Source: a virus
Length of the DNA stretch: 28,339 nucleotides
IMG/VR virus record: IMGVR_UViG_3300050124_000034
Coordinates: 1-28,339 of that record
Strand: one strand, 5' to 3'
The notes below the pieces were generated by a model. The model worked only from the letters and a program-made list of their open reading frames with translations. It made no database searches and was not told the DNA's origin. The translations under genes were made by a program, and so were the position numbers. Positions within the stretch are counted from its first letter, which is position 1; each line of letters begins with the position of its first letter. Positions 1 through 8,231 of this stretch are shown here, piece by piece.

Positions 1-506
1 TGCTGTTCTGCCAACGCCTGTTCGGTGTTATACTGAGTGTTCGCCTGCGCCTGTGTCTGCGCGTCCAGTGCCGCAAGGTCTTTAGCCTCATTAGCATTTA
101 GCGTTCCGGCATTCGTATTGTAAGTATTCTGCGTATTCGCAATGCCGTTATTTGCGGTCTGAACTGCCGTGTTCTGCGCTTGATTTGTGGTATCAACTGA
201 CTTCTGCCAGTCTGCGTTATTTGCCTGTCTGAAATCATAATCAGCACCTGCACCCGATGCATAACCCTGATTGGCCGCAACGGCAGGAGCAGCAAGGTTA
301 GCCTTTTGATTTGCGAGATATGCGCTTTCTCTTGCAGGCTGATACGTCCCCGGGATAGCGCCTAAAGCCTGCTTCTGTTGAGCAAGAGCAGTGTTGAAAG
401 AACCCGTAAGGTTTGCCAACTGCGTAGCGTAATCCTGTTGAGTTGCATTGTATGTAGGCTGATTTGCTGCCTTGTACGAAGCTATTAGAGCGTCTAATGT
501 CGCCAT
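1..506 (-). CDS. Tail-associated / ejection-like coiled protein (partial, 3' end outside window)
   Basis: The reading frame opens with ATG at 506, three bases after the stop of the gp10-like gene, behind the SD AGGAGG, and stays open to the window edge (168 codons seen). The product is rich in Ala, Gln, Asn and Thr with long helical stretches and no membrane segment. That composition is typical of virion proteins downstream of the tail-hub gene in short-tailed phages, for example the DNA-ejection proteins of the P22 group. The role is inferred from composition and position only; a tail tape or fibre-attachment protein is also possible. Confidence 0.6.
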   Translation of the reverse strand, partial: MATLDALIASYKAANQPTYNATQQDYATQLANLTGSFNTALAQQKQALGAIPGTYQPARESAYLANQKANLAAPAVAANQGYASGAGADYDFRQANNADWQKSVDTTNQAQNTAVQTANNGIANTQNTYNTNAGTLNANEAKDLAALDAQTQAQANTQYNTEQALAEQ

Positions 507-509
507 TTT

Positions 510-2588
510 TTAAACCTCCTTGCCTATCTTTGACTTGATACTGTATGAACTTATTGCAAACGCCCCTGTATCGCCATTCAAACGGTGTACGGCGACTTGA
601 TAAGTCTTGCCCCATGACATTGCCTGTCTAAGAGATATGGATGTCATAGCCTCACTGTCGCCGCCCTCAAGTACTCCTAATTTTGAACATGTATCAACTT
701 CGTCTATAAGTTGAATTTCAATTCCAACTACTCCGGCACATGCCATATTGAAAACATAATAATACGGTTGTTTTTTAAACTGCGGCAACCCGTTATCAAA
801 GGCTTTTGAGATCATCCATGCGTCAAACCATGTGCCGCCTTCGTCAAGCGACTGCATAGGGTCAAAGGCATAGAGGAAGTTATCCGCTGCAGACGCACCC
901 CATACTTTGCCACCGAAGAGAAACGCCGTTGTGAGAGCGCAGGGGATTGTCCATATATACCACGCAAGACGGTTTTGAGCCTTTAGAATATCTGAGTAGT
1001 CTATGAAAGCGGTTGAATTGTAATCCCAAAGGTATACTTTGTTACCGACAAATAAGTAATAATAAAATCCATCATCAACCGATACTGCCGCCTGTAAATC
1101 AGCGAGGGAGTTTTTAAGTAAATCGGGATTTATGTTCTGAGATATCGGAACAATTACACGTTCGTTATTTGTGTTCGTTGTGGCGACCGTGTAAACTCCA
1201 CCTTTTGAATTTGCCCATGTAAGATTATTATTGATAAGTTGAACGCTATTTGGCATATCGCAACCAATACCAACATGAACCTCAGAAGTCGGATAACTCT
1301 GTTTTAGACTTGTACTGTCCCAGTAGAAGCCTTTTTCATAGGTTGAATTTTCCTTTAAAATAAACAGTTTGCCAAAGTCTTTCCCAAAGGCAGTTATGGG
1401 GTCTGAGGGAGAACCGACGTAATCAACACTGTCATCAGGCCAGTATGTAGGGTCACCGACTGCCGAATGGTATATTGCGTTCGGTTCGTTGGAATTTCCC
1501 GCAACAAACATGCTATTGCCCGATGTTTGCCCTTGATATGCTCCGCCATACCATGAGCCAATAGTACATTTTTCAATAGGCGTTGGGCTTGCATATAACG
1601 TATACGAGTATGTAACAGTCATGTTAGGCACATCCGCACTTGTGGCATCAACTAAATGCGTACTGAATGTAATTGTCCCTAAGATTCTGTTAAGCGTTGC
1701 TGTTATTCCTCCCTCAATATCTGTTGTAGAATTATTTGCAAATCCAAACGATAAAACCGTTCCACTTAAATTATTATAATTAATTTGTACTGTAGATTTA
1801 TCCACGTTCGTGCCAACTGTAGTGTCTAATCCTTTGTCGCTTAAATTGTAGACAGTGCTTGTGGCGTCAGTACGAATTTCATTTTTTACTTGTGGAGTTA
1901 TATAATTTCTTGCTTCTAAACCGGCTCCTGCACCTGATGCGTGCATATTTGTTCTAATTACCGGAATATGGGGTGGTGTTATTCTCGACCAATAAAAAAG
2001 ACTGTCAGTATCTCCTAAAGAAACTAAAAACATCAAATGGGGCAATGTTTCACCTTTAATTATTACATCAAGTTGGTATAAAGCATTTCCGGCAGAGATA
2101 ATAAGATTATTAGCCTTTATAACATTAACCGAACCATATCCAATTTCTTCTGAAAAAGACTCTGCCAAGAGCATGTGAGCTGAGGAAAAGTCAAAATCAG
2201 CGTAAATATATGTAAAATTAGGAGCGTTGTACGTATAATCCGTGGGAACTCTTTCAATATTTGTACCATCAAAATTTAGAAGAGCTTTCTCAGTCAATAT
2301 ATAAATTCCATATTTATTATCTATTTGTACACTGTTTATAATGAGATTGCGTAATAAAACAGTTGAACCGTCACTCGGGGCAACGTCCACAATCTTCCCG
2401 TAAGTCTGCTCGATCTCCTTAACAAGCCCCGGCCGAGTTCTGAGCATGGTGTCCCTGTACCACATATTTAACATAAGGGCATTTTGACCGTCGTCTATTT
2501 CATTCGGCAGTTTGGAAAGGTTTACGCCGCTTGCTGGGCTGTAAACTTTACTTTGGTCTTGAAGAATGGGCATTTGGGGTATTTTCAT
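510..2588 (-). CDS. Tail hub / DNA-stabilisation protein, P22 gp10-like (putative)
   Basis: A 692-aa protein, cytoplasmic until packaged into the virion, with no signal peptide or membrane segment. It is rich in short beta-strand stretches (aromatic, Thr and Asn-rich), as expected for a beta-propeller tail hub such as P22 gp10. The opening region, with a Gly-Val-Asn motif and RTRPG near residue 50, resembles the N-terminus of such proteins. It follows the small connector gene and precedes an ejection-like gene, matching the P22 order gp4-gp10-ejection. TTG at 2591 could also initiate, but GAGGTG at 2594-2599 is better spaced for ATG at 2588. The exact family assignment is inferred. Confidence 0.55.
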   Translation of the reverse strand: MKIPQMPILQDQSKVYSPASGVNLSKLPNEIDDGQNALMLNMWYRDTMLRTRPGLVKEIEQTYGKIVDVAPSDGSTVLLRNLIINSVQIDNKYGIYILTEKALLNFDGTNIERVPTDYTYNAPNFTYIYADFDFSSAHMLLAESFSEEIGYGSVNVIKANNLIISAGNALYQLDVIIKGETLPHLMFLVSLGDTDSLFYWSRITPPHIPVIRTNMHASGAGAGLEARNYITPQVKNEIRTDATSTVYNLSDKGLDTTVGTNVDKSTVQINYNNLSGTVLSFGFANNSTTDIEGGITATLNRILGTITFSTHLVDATSADVPNMTVTYSYTLYASPTPIEKCTIGSWYGGAYQGQTSGNSMFVAGNSNEPNAIYHSAVGDPTYWPDDSVDYVGSPSDPITAFGKDFGKLFILKENSTYEKGFYWDSTSLKQSYPTSEVHVGIGCDMPNSVQLINNNLTWANSKGGVYTVATTNTNNERVIVPISQNINPDLLKNSLADLQAAVSVDDGFYYYLFVGNKVYLWDYNSTAFIDYSDILKAQNRLAWYIWTIPCALTTAFLFGGKVWGASAADNFLYAFDPMQSLDEGGTWFDAWMISKAFDNGLPQFKKQPYYYVFNMACAGVVGIEIQLIDEVDTCSKLGVLEGGDSEAMTSISLRQAMSWGKTYQVAVHRLNGDTGAFAISSYSIKSKIGKEV

Positions 2589-2592
2589 CAAG

Positions 2593-2997
2593 TCACCTCA
2601 TTAAATCAGGATCGGTCAATGCACCGTAAACATCCTCAATTTCAGGCGCGTCAAAAGACATGGCGTTCTTTGCGTTTTCATAAGACACTGCAAAAATGTT
2701 GTATTGAGTGTCGCCATCTATTCGGGCAAACTCACGCGCTAAGCCTAAAGGTAAAACACTTTGAGCGGTCATATCGGTTATGGTCAATTCGTCAGTAAGA
2801 GCAGTCAAAGGGGCAGGGATGCCATTAGCGACAAAATCATAACTTTCGCATGTCAGTAATTCGAGTTGCAACATGTTACAGAACGCAGGCGCGAGATTAA
2901 TGTATTTGCTTTCTCGGTTTTCCTCGACTATTCCCTTTGGGTTTACGTGTCCAAGCTGGCTTAATGATGCCAGAGCTATTGAGTTTACTGTTACCAT
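2593..2997 (-). CDS. Head-tail connector / tail accessory protein (putative)
   Basis: A 134-aa mostly helical protein starting at ATG 2997 behind AGGAGG (about 3004-3009). Size, helical pattern and position between the capsid genes and the tail-hub gene fit the gp15/gp6/gp4 connectors that dock on the portal ring. Its stop (TGA 2593-2595) lies 4 bases upstream of the tail-hub ATG, so the two are probably coupled. Its first 101 bases overlap the upstream 111-aa gene in another frame. Family membership is inferred from position and fold pattern. Confidence 0.55.
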   Translation of the reverse strand: MVTVNSIALASLSQLGHVNPKGIVEENRESKYINLAPAFCNMLQLELLTCESYDFVANGIPAPLTALTDELTITDMTAQSVLPLGLAREFARIDGDTQYNIFAVSYENAKNAMSFDAPEIEDVYGALTDPDLMR

Positions 2998-3232
2998 TCT
3001 TTTTAGCCTCCTTAGGTGGCAGCGTGAGGGGTTTTTCTTCTATTGGAGTAATACCGCCCTCTGTGGGTTTAAGTTCGCCTGCGGGCGGCCAGTGGAGCAA
3101 CAGGTACTTTAAAAACCTATCATTGTCTTTTACTTCGATAATCCCGTATTCATCGGTCGTTCCAAAGTAATGCGTTGTGTCATCGTAATCGTGTTTCAAA
3201 AGCGTATTATATAAATTCGTTTGGATTTTCAT
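2897..3232 (-). CDS. Small structural-operon protein of unknown function, overlapping the connector gene
   Basis: A 111-aa frame starting at ATG 3232 with GGGGG (3238-3242) five bases upstream. The first 60 residues are acidic and aromatic; the last 40 are strongly basic (Lys/Arg/Pro-rich), so it could bind nucleic acid or a partner. The basic tail is encoded in the 101 bases that also encode the start of the connector gene in another frame. The SD of the connector gene sits inside this gene. A frameshift that shortened or lengthened the tail cannot be excluded. No family recognised. Confidence 0.55.
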   Translation of the reverse strand: MKIQTNLYNTLLKHDYDDTTHYFGTTDEYGIIEVKDNDRFLKYLLLHWPPAGELKPTEGGITPIEEKPLTLPPKEAKKNGNSKLNSSGIIKPAWTRKPKGNSRGKPRKQIH

Positions 3233-3237
3233 AATTT

Positions 3238-3271
3238 CCCCCTTAAGGGAGGGCCGGAGTTTAACCGACCC
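3238..3271 (-). promoter_or_regulatory. Tandem hairpins in leader of the 111-aa gene
   Basis: In the leftward transcript a 7-bp stem (3265-3271 with 3251-3257, one U-G pair, loop UUAAACU) follows the decoration-protein stop. Next comes a short stem, CUCCC-UUAA-GGGGG (3238-3251), whose 3' arm is the SD of the 111-aa gene. There is no U-run after either, so they are not classical terminators. They may lower expression of the connector genes relative to capsid and decoration, or protect the 3' end of the capsid message. That role is inferred. Confidence 0.4.
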
Positions 3272-3279
3272 TTTTAAAT

Positions 3280-3609
3280 TTAGGGCAACTGGATAACGCC
3301 GACTGTGATGCTGGTGATCAAAGAAATTGCCAACGTGTACTTGCCGCCTGCGCCGAACCTCATAGAATCCAGAGGGCCTATGATTTCCGTCACACCGGCC
3401 GCAACGGTAACCACCAGATTACCGAGCGGGCTACGGATGCCAGTACCTTTGTTGATAGTGGCCGTAATGCTTGCAGCGCTGGCATTCGTGACAAGAATGG
3501 CGGTTATTTCGTCTTTAGCGTAAGGAATGGTTTGAGTAGAGGCGGCGGCCGCCATCGAATGAACAACGCCGCTGTCTCTTACTGCTACGGTTTTAACTAA
3601 GTCAGCCAT
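3280..3609 (-). CDS. Capsid decoration / head-stabilising protein (putative)
   Basis: A 109-aa protein dominated by short beta strands rich in Ala, Val, Thr, Ile and Gly, with no Cys, no signal and no membrane helix. It is encoded directly after the major capsid gene (16-base gap) with SD AGGAGG (3613-3618) before ATG 3609. Small beta-rich proteins in this position typically coat the capsid or form head fibres. The function follows from position and composition; no diagnostic motif is visible. Confidence 0.5.
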   Translation of the reverse strand: MADLVKTVAVRDSGVVHSMAAAASTQTIPYAKDEITAILVTNASAASITATINKGTGIRSPLGNLVVTVAAGVTEIIGPLDSMRFGAGGKYTLAISLITSITVGVIQLP

Positions 3610-3625
3610 AATTCATATCCTCCTT

Positions 3626-4468
3626 TTATATTGTGGTTTCAGCCGTGTAAGAGCATTTGAGAACTGCAAACTCTTTCGGCCTGAGAACTTTACCGCCGTA
3701 CAGATGTAGACCTTTGACGGCATCAGAGAACGAGGACTCAGGGTTATACGCTTTTGTCTCGGCGATCTGATCTGCAAACCCTATCGCTGAGGTCGTGCGT
3801 ACAAAGCAGTAGTCGAACGTGCCATCGTTATAGATTCCGTTGGTCAGGAACACTTTCGAACCGAGCAGACCGGCGATAGAACCCTGCAACCCGTTCTGCA
3901 AGATGGTGTCATTCGGCATACCATGTACGAGCTTTGCGAGCAAAATTTTCTGCATAAGGCCAGAAGATGCTTCAATCGAAATCGAGGCATTTGATGGGAC
4001 GTTGTTGTCCCACAAATATCCGAAAGCTGCCATAATCTTCGACAGGACATTTGCAGAGGTGATGCCCGTGCAGTCGATCGTTGAGCCTGCATCGGCGTAC
4101 TTCCCGTAAATGTAACTGTCCGCAGATTCCGCAAGAGCCTGAGCGGCCTGCTGCATCTGAGCTGACATGATATTGCCCTGCGCCTGCTGCTTATCAATAT
4201 TGTCAATAAGAAAAGCAAAGTAGTCAGACTTATCAATGGTCATATTCGTAGACTGATCCCCGAGGTTTTCAGGCGAAATCACGGTTGAACCCTTTATGTA
4301 CTGGGCCACTGTCGGGCGCAGCACACCGTTAATCTTGACGGTATCGCCGACATTTGCGATTGCGCCCTCAAAGTCACGGTTGCAAAGGCTTATCGCAACG
4401 CAGTTCCTGTCTCGGTCGGTTTGGATTTTGTCGCTCCATATGGTTGGAATAAAATTGTTATAAGACAT
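3626..4468 (-). CDS. Major capsid protein
   Basis: A 280-aa protein starting MSYNNFIPTIWSDKI, a start typical of HK97-fold coat proteins of the P22-like and Gram-positive phage group. This is followed by an N-arm, a long spine-type helical region rich in Gln and Ala (about residues 85-120) and an alternating beta/alpha axial-domain pattern to the end. The gene follows scaffold and precedes decoration protein, the usual order. SD AGGGAG lies before ATG 4468. It would assemble around the scaffold and portal into the procapsid. No N-terminal protease cleavage domain is evident, consistent with a separate scaffold. Confidence 0.85.
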   Translation of the reverse strand: MSYNNFIPTIWSDKIQTDRDRNCVAISLCNRDFEGAIANVGDTVKINGVLRPTVAQYIKGSTVISPENLGDQSTNMTIDKSDYFAFLIDNIDKQQAQGNIMSAQMQQAAQALAESADSYIYGKYADAGSTIDCTGITSANVLSKIMAAFGYLWDNNVPSNASISIEASSGLMQKILLAKLVHGMPNDTILQNGLQGSIAGLLGSKVFLTNGIYNDGTFDYCFVRTTSAIGFADQIAETKAYNPESSFSDAVKGLHLYGGKVLRPKEFAVLKCSYTAETTI

Positions 4469-4487
4469 AATTCATATCTCCCTTGTT

Positions 4488-5342
4488 TTAATATTTCCAT
4501 TTCTTCATGGAGGTTTCGATTGCTTTTTTGTGTTTTAACTGCTCACTTGTAGACATTGCCTTGACTTCATCTACTGTATAGAAGTCTTTGTCTGCCGCAG
4601 AAGAACCCGACGCGACGCTTCCTGTGGTCGCATCTGAATTCGTCTTGTTGCCGGTAAGCACGGCCACTGTGGCTTTCAATTCGTCCATTTCTTTTCTGTT
4701 GTCTTTGATTGCCTTGTCGGACGCATAAATCTTGTGAGCTGCGGTGACGCTCATACCCTCATTAGCTGCCATGATATTAACAAGTGCGTCGTGGACTTCA
4801 TCCGGTATTGAGATTTTACCGTCCTTGTAATACTCGGGGTTGTCGCGGATTAACTGATCGAACTGCCCCTGCTGTTTTTGCTGAGTTTGTGAAAGTTGCT
4901 CACGTTTTGACGTAAGGATCTCCCCAGCCCTTTTGTCGGCCTCTATACTGGCAAGGCGTGTTGAAACTGCGTCACTGTTTCCCTCTTCGGAAATTGCCCT
5001 GTAGGTGTCGTCATAGACTTTCTGCGCAATAGCTTTTTCATCGGGTGTTAAGTCTACCTGAGGGGCGACCGGCGTGAGGGTAGGCACTGTACCGCCTAAT
5101 AACCTTGACAGTTTCGCTTGCTTTACGTCGTTGTAACTCCTAACGCCAGGTATGCCGTAAATGTCGGCCATTTCAGCGACGGCCTTATCGCGCTCATTTG
5201 TGCGTCTTATATCGGCTTGCCTTGTGTTTTCCTCGGCAGACTGTGCAGGGGATTTTTCCTGTTCGGCGACTACAGGAGTTTCTACGCCATCGGTTTGAGG
5301 CTGAACGACTTCCTCTGTTACGTCCAAATTTTCGCTTTCCAT
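4488..5342 (-). CDS. Capsid scaffolding protein
   Basis: A 284-aa highly charged, Gln/Glu/Lys-rich protein with an acidic disordered N-terminus, a central long helix (about residues 100-165) and a basic C-terminal helical hairpin ending near SMKKWKY. This C-terminal hairpin is the coat-binding element of P22-type scaffolds. It lies between the portal-side genes and the major capsid gene, as expected. SD AAAGGA precedes ATG 5342. An intrinsic terminator lies just upstream (5391-5431), so its expression depends on readthrough or on a promoter that I could not find. Confidence 0.8.
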   Translation of the reverse strand: MESENLDVTEEVVQPQTDGVETPVVAEQEKSPAQSAEENTRQADIRRTNERDKAVAEMADIYGIPGVRSYNDVKQAKLSRLLGGTVPTLTPVAPQVDLTPDEKAIAQKVYDDTYRAISEEGNSDAVSTRLASIEADKRAGEILTSKREQLSQTQQKQQGQFDQLIRDNPEYYKDGKISIPDEVHDALVNIMAANEGMSVTAAHKIYASDKAIKDNRKEMDELKATVAVLTGNKTNSDATTGSVASGSSAADKDFYTVDEVKAMSTSEQLKHKKAIETSMKKWKY

Positions 5343-5390
5343 AAAAATCCTTTCAAATTGGGTTTTTTGACGCTATCCCAAGCGAATTTT

Positions 5391-5431
5391 AAAAAAAGAG
5401 CCACTAAAACCGGTTAAGGTTTCAATGGCTC
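5391..5431 (-). terminator. Intrinsic terminator inside the late operon (leftward)
   Basis: On the minus strand a 14-bp stem (5418-5431 with 5398-5411, perfect if two G-U pairs are counted) encloses the loop TTAACC and is followed by seven Us (5391-5397). On the plus strand the two wobble positions become A-C mismatches, so the element is oriented leftward. It lies 22 bases after the Com-like stop and about 50 bases before the scaffold gene. No sigma-A-type promoter is visible between it and scaffold. Confidence 0.8.
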
Positions 5432-5452
5432 GTGTAGAGCGCTATTTGATAT

Positions 5453-5599
5453 TTACTTTTTATGCGGTTCCAAGTTGATAATTCCAGAACTCGTTGCCAA
5501 AACATGAGTGACTTCTTTACATTTGGGGCATATTTTCATGACTTCCCCATTTGCTTCACACAAGAGTTTTCCGCAATGAACGCATTTTATTTTCTGCAC
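5453..5599 (-). CDS. Com-like zinc-finger protein (phage Mu Com family), 48 aa
   Basis: GTG at 5599 immediately follows the TGA of the upstream gene (0-base gap), with GGCGG in that gene's last codons as a weak SD. The product has CVHC at residues 6-9 and CPKC at 24-27, then a THVLATS segment. This is the layout of the Mu Com family, whose founder is a zinc-binding translational activator that opens an mRNA hairpin to expose the mom start. Com-like genes are common in Gram-positive prophages without mom. Here the next downstream element is the perfect hairpin at 5391-5431, which may be its RNA target; that is speculation. Confidence 0.75.
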   Translation of the reverse strand: MQKIKCVHCGKLLCEANGEVMKICPKCKEVTHVLATSSGIINLEPHKK

Positions 5600-5869
5600 T
5601 CACTTACCGCCTTTCTTCGCAGCTTTTGCTTTGCCTTTTGCGGCAAGTACTGTCATTTTGGCCTGCCCGTATTTTTTAGCGCCTGCATTTGCCATAATCG
5701 CGGCTGCCTCGGGTGCCGGCATTCCTTTTGCGGTCATGCCCGAAACGCCTTTTGCAAATTTCCCTCCGCCGCCGAGTGTCATTGGCTTACCTTTAAATGT
5801 TTTAGGAGAAGTCTTTTTTGCTGCCAGCATCTTTTGAAATGCTGCCTTTTGTGCTACTGATTGTGCCAT
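5600..5869 (-). CDS. Small basic Lys/Ala/Gly-rich phage protein of unknown function
   Basis: An 89-aa protein with MAQSVAQKAAF at the start and a tail rich in Lys, Ala and Gly. It has no Cys and no membrane segment. The ATG (5869) overlaps the portal stop by one base (TAATG), indicating translational coupling. The strong positive charge suggests contact with DNA or with the acidic scaffold. Small basic proteins after the portal gene occur in many Gram-positive phages, but the role is unknown. Confidence 0.7.
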   Translation of the reverse strand: MAQSVAQKAAFQKMLAAKKTSPKTFKGKPMTLGGGGKFAKGVSGMTAKGMPAPEAAAIMANAGAKKYGQAKMTVLAAKGKAKAAKKGGK

Positions 5870-7548
5870 TATTGTCCACCTCCCATCTGTGGTATTTGTG
5901 GCTGCTGTTTAGCCTGCAGTTGTTGCATCTGTTGAGATTGCTGAATACTTGAAATAATCTCTTGTTTTCTGCCGTTAAACGCCTCGTTAGGTAGCATGTT
6001 CAGGTATTGAACCGTGTCGAAGTGTCCTGCCTGCGAAAGACTGCCGAACATCTGAAGCGCTGCGTCCTGCGTCCATTCCTTTGCAGCTCCGATGTCGATT
6101 TTAACGCTCCAAACCTTATCTTTTACCTTAGAGGGGTCAAAATCAACAGGATATTTGTTGCCATCGGCATCTATTACCTCTCTCCAACGTGATTCTTTTA
6201 TGTATGCAAGCGTCATGTCAAGCCAGTTTAAGGCGAATTCACGGGCAAAATTATAATATCGGTTTTGAATTGTCTGAATCGGTATCTTTGACTGTGCGAT
6301 TGCGGCCAGCATGGCATTTGCGTTGGTGGGATTTATATTTCCAAGGCTCGCGTCACTGTACCCCATCATTTCAAGGGTGTTTTTCAAAAGTGTAGCAGGA
6401 AGATTATACGCATCCGCCGCCATTGATGCAGGGATCATATATTTGGCAGCTGCGTTTACATCTCCATTTACTGCAATTGGTTTTGTAAAGGAGTTGTCCC
6501 ACTTTGTCAAACCTGAAGAATGACTAAAAATGATCTTTGGACTACTATTTAAAAGCACATTCAAAATGGTATATGCAACCGCTTTATTAATAGCCACCTG
6601 ATTGGGGATAAGTCCTGTAATTTCAGCTCTGCCGTGGCATGAATTCTTACGTATTTTCCAATTCATCATACTTATCGGGTATCTTTTTAAAAGCGTGTCC
6701 CATGCCTTGCGTATGATTACATTCTTGCATTGCTTTTGCGCCCATACTTTTCCGTTATCCCTGTAAAGATAGAGCAGTGTTATGACCTTACCGTCAGCGT
6801 TATCTTGTAATTCGGTTTGCGACATGTCACCACTTTGATATTGATAATCGCTATCTTTAGTGATGATGTCAATGTCGTCTTGTTTTACTTTATTCTTTTT
6901 TGCCTCTGCCCTGACGTCCGACAGCATTTCACGGCGGGCAAGTATTATGTAGGGCTGTTTCTGTGGGTCACGCTCATTTGTATTGCCCGGATAGTAGTTC
7001 ACGTTGTCTATGGTTTCGACACCAACATGCCCTTTTGCGGTCTGGCCTGTTTCCGCCTCGTCATCCCAATACGAAAAGAGGATAAAATCACCCGATATAC
7101 AAGCATCAAGCAACCCCTCTTGACTTATATAGTCCATATTAAGGCGTCCCCAGTCCATTTCAAACATGCTGCTTAACTTCTGGGCCTCCGGCTCGTTCAT
7201 TAAGAATGGATTTTTCCAGTCGTCGGGTTTTTTAGGGTTGGAAAGCGCCAATATGTTCGCCTTATTTTGAGTGACAAGCTCAGATGTAACAACTTTTCCA
7301 GGCCAATTCGGAGCTGAAAACAAGATCGCAATTTTGTTTGTGAGGACAGAAGCAATTTTCTGACCCGTGGCCCTTTCAATAAAATTAATAACAGGCTTAG
7401 GAAGGTTAACCGATGGACAACCGTGCCACTGATCACCCGCATTAAACCGCTCGTTTCTCCTGACGGTTTCATAAAGGTTAATGGCGTTTTTATAGTCTAT
7501 CCCCACTTGATACCGGCTCCATAAATCCTCTATACTCGGGATATTCAT
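5869..7548 (-). CDS. Portal protein
   Basis: A 559-aa protein without signal or membrane helices, rich in Asn, Lys and Trp. Its N-terminal segment, with RRNERFNAGDQW near residues 31-42, is typical of portal proteins of P22-like and SPP1-like phages. The C-terminus is Gln-rich, as in many portal barrels and crowns. It forms the dodecameric ring through which DNA is packaged and ejected. It is encoded downstream of TerL with four small genes between. A GTG at 7554 overlaps the previous stop (GTGA), but AGAGGTG at 7554-7560 is spaced correctly only for ATG 7548. Confidence 0.85.
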   Translation of the reverse strand: MNIPSIEDLWSRYQVGIDYKNAINLYETVRRNERFNAGDQWHGCPSVNLPKPVINFIERATGQKIASVLTNKIAILFSAPNWPGKVVTSELVTQNKANILALSNPKKPDDWKNPFLMNEPEAQKLSSMFEMDWGRLNMDYISQEGLLDACISGDFILFSYWDDEAETGQTAKGHVGVETIDNVNYYPGNTNERDPQKQPYIILARREMLSDVRAEAKKNKVKQDDIDIITKDSDYQYQSGDMSQTELQDNADGKVITLLYLYRDNGKVWAQKQCKNVIIRKAWDTLLKRYPISMMNWKIRKNSCHGRAEITGLIPNQVAINKAVAYTILNVLLNSSPKIIFSHSSGLTKWDNSFTKPIAVNGDVNAAAKYMIPASMAADAYNLPATLLKNTLEMMGYSDASLGNINPTNANAMLAAIAQSKIPIQTIQNRYYNFAREFALNWLDMTLAYIKESRWREVIDADGNKYPVDFDPSKVKDKVWSVKIDIGAAKEWTQDAALQMFGSLSQAGHFDTVQYLNMLPNEAFNGRKQEIISSIQQSQQMQQLQAKQQPQIPQMGGGQ

Positions 7549-7550
7549 TG

Positions 7551-7826
7551 TCACACCTCTTTATCGCTTGGTAATTCTGCGTTATATGCCGCAAATTGTT
7601 CTAAGTTTTCTTGCATCTTATCGGAGGACTTCTTACTTTCCGCGTCCTCCTGCATGGCCTGTACACCCTCTACGACTGCCCTCACAGGGTTGCTTAGTTG
7701 CTCGGGCAGTTCGTTGCGGTAGAGTTGATAGGCGTTGCGCTGCCCCTTGATAAAACACCACATTCCGAATACGCAGGTTATCATTCCGCAGGCTATTGCT
7801 ATTAAGATAATTAGAATATCAAACAT
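7551..7826 (-). CDS. Small single-pass membrane protein in late operon
   Basis: A 91-aa protein with one strong N-terminal membrane segment (residues about 3-27, Ile/Leu/Val-rich with Gly and Cys), followed by a charged helical cytoplasmic tail. It overlaps the preceding gene by 8 bases, and its stop abuts the portal SD. Candidate roles are a spanin- or holin-like accessory or a membrane anchor, but there is no dual-start or lysis-gene context. No family recognised. Confidence 0.6.
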   Translation of the reverse strand: MFDILIILIAIACGMITCVFGMWCFIKGQRNAYQLYRNELPEQLSNPVRAVVEGVQAMQEDAESKKSSDKMQENLEQFAAYNAELPSDKEV

Positions 7827-8031
7827 AATAAATTTCCCTTATCCTTTTCTTTTCTGCGATTTGTATTTTTATTATTCGTCGAACAGTTGGACTGTCAATC
7901 CAGTCCTTAAAGTGATAAGCAACGGCTACCTTTACATAAAAAATCGGATGCTTAAATATCGTTATCCAGTTTTTACGAGTTTTGTATGAAAGCCGAATAG
8001 AGAACGCTTCAATCCTTGATTTTAAATTCAT
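7819..8031 (-). CDS. Hypothetical small basic protein
   Basis: A 70-aa protein, strongly basic and aromatic (Arg, Lys, Ile, Tyr), with no clear membrane segment. GGAGG lies before ATG 8031 at normal spacing. It lies between a Cys-rich micro-protein gene and a membrane-protein gene in the late operon, overlapping the latter by 8 bases. No family recognised; the good SD and the coupling to its neighbours are the main grounds for calling it. Confidence 0.55.
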   Translation of the reverse strand: MNLKSRIEAFSIRLSYKTRKNWITIFKHPIFYVKVAVAYHFKDWIDSPTVRRIIKIQIAEKKRIREIYYV

Positions 8032-8048
8032 ATTTCCTCCATGAATAT

Positions 8049-8216
8049 TTACTTATACCACTTGCATTTTATAGGGACCATTGCCATGAGATAACATCGG
8101 TTTTTCAGGTTGTTAAAACATTCTGTGTTTTCGCAATGCCTCAATTTTACAGGGCATAACTCTTGACATATACATAAGGGCTTATCGGGTTCGCATATTT
8201 GGCAGGGTGAAAACAT
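8049..8216 (-). CDS. Cysteine-rich micro-protein (55 aa, nine Cys)
   Basis: ATG 8216 follows AGGTGG with an 8-base spacer. The 55-aa product has Cys at residues 5, 8, 15, 17, 21, 28, 33, 41 and 51, starting with CQIC. This suggests two zinc sites or a disulfide-free metal cluster, since there is no export signal. It fills what would otherwise be a 200-base gap between the HExxH protein and the 70-aa protein, all on the same strand. No family recognised. Confidence 0.65.
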   Translation of the reverse strand: MFSPCQICEPDKPLCICQELCPVKLRHCENTECFNNLKNRCYLMAMVPIKCKWYK

Positions 8217-8231
8217 TTAGCCCACCACCTA

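Noticed and set aside
5462-5860. Rightward 132-aa Cys- and Phe-rich frame
   Set aside because: It is antisense to the Com-like and basic-protein genes on the coding strand and has no SD.
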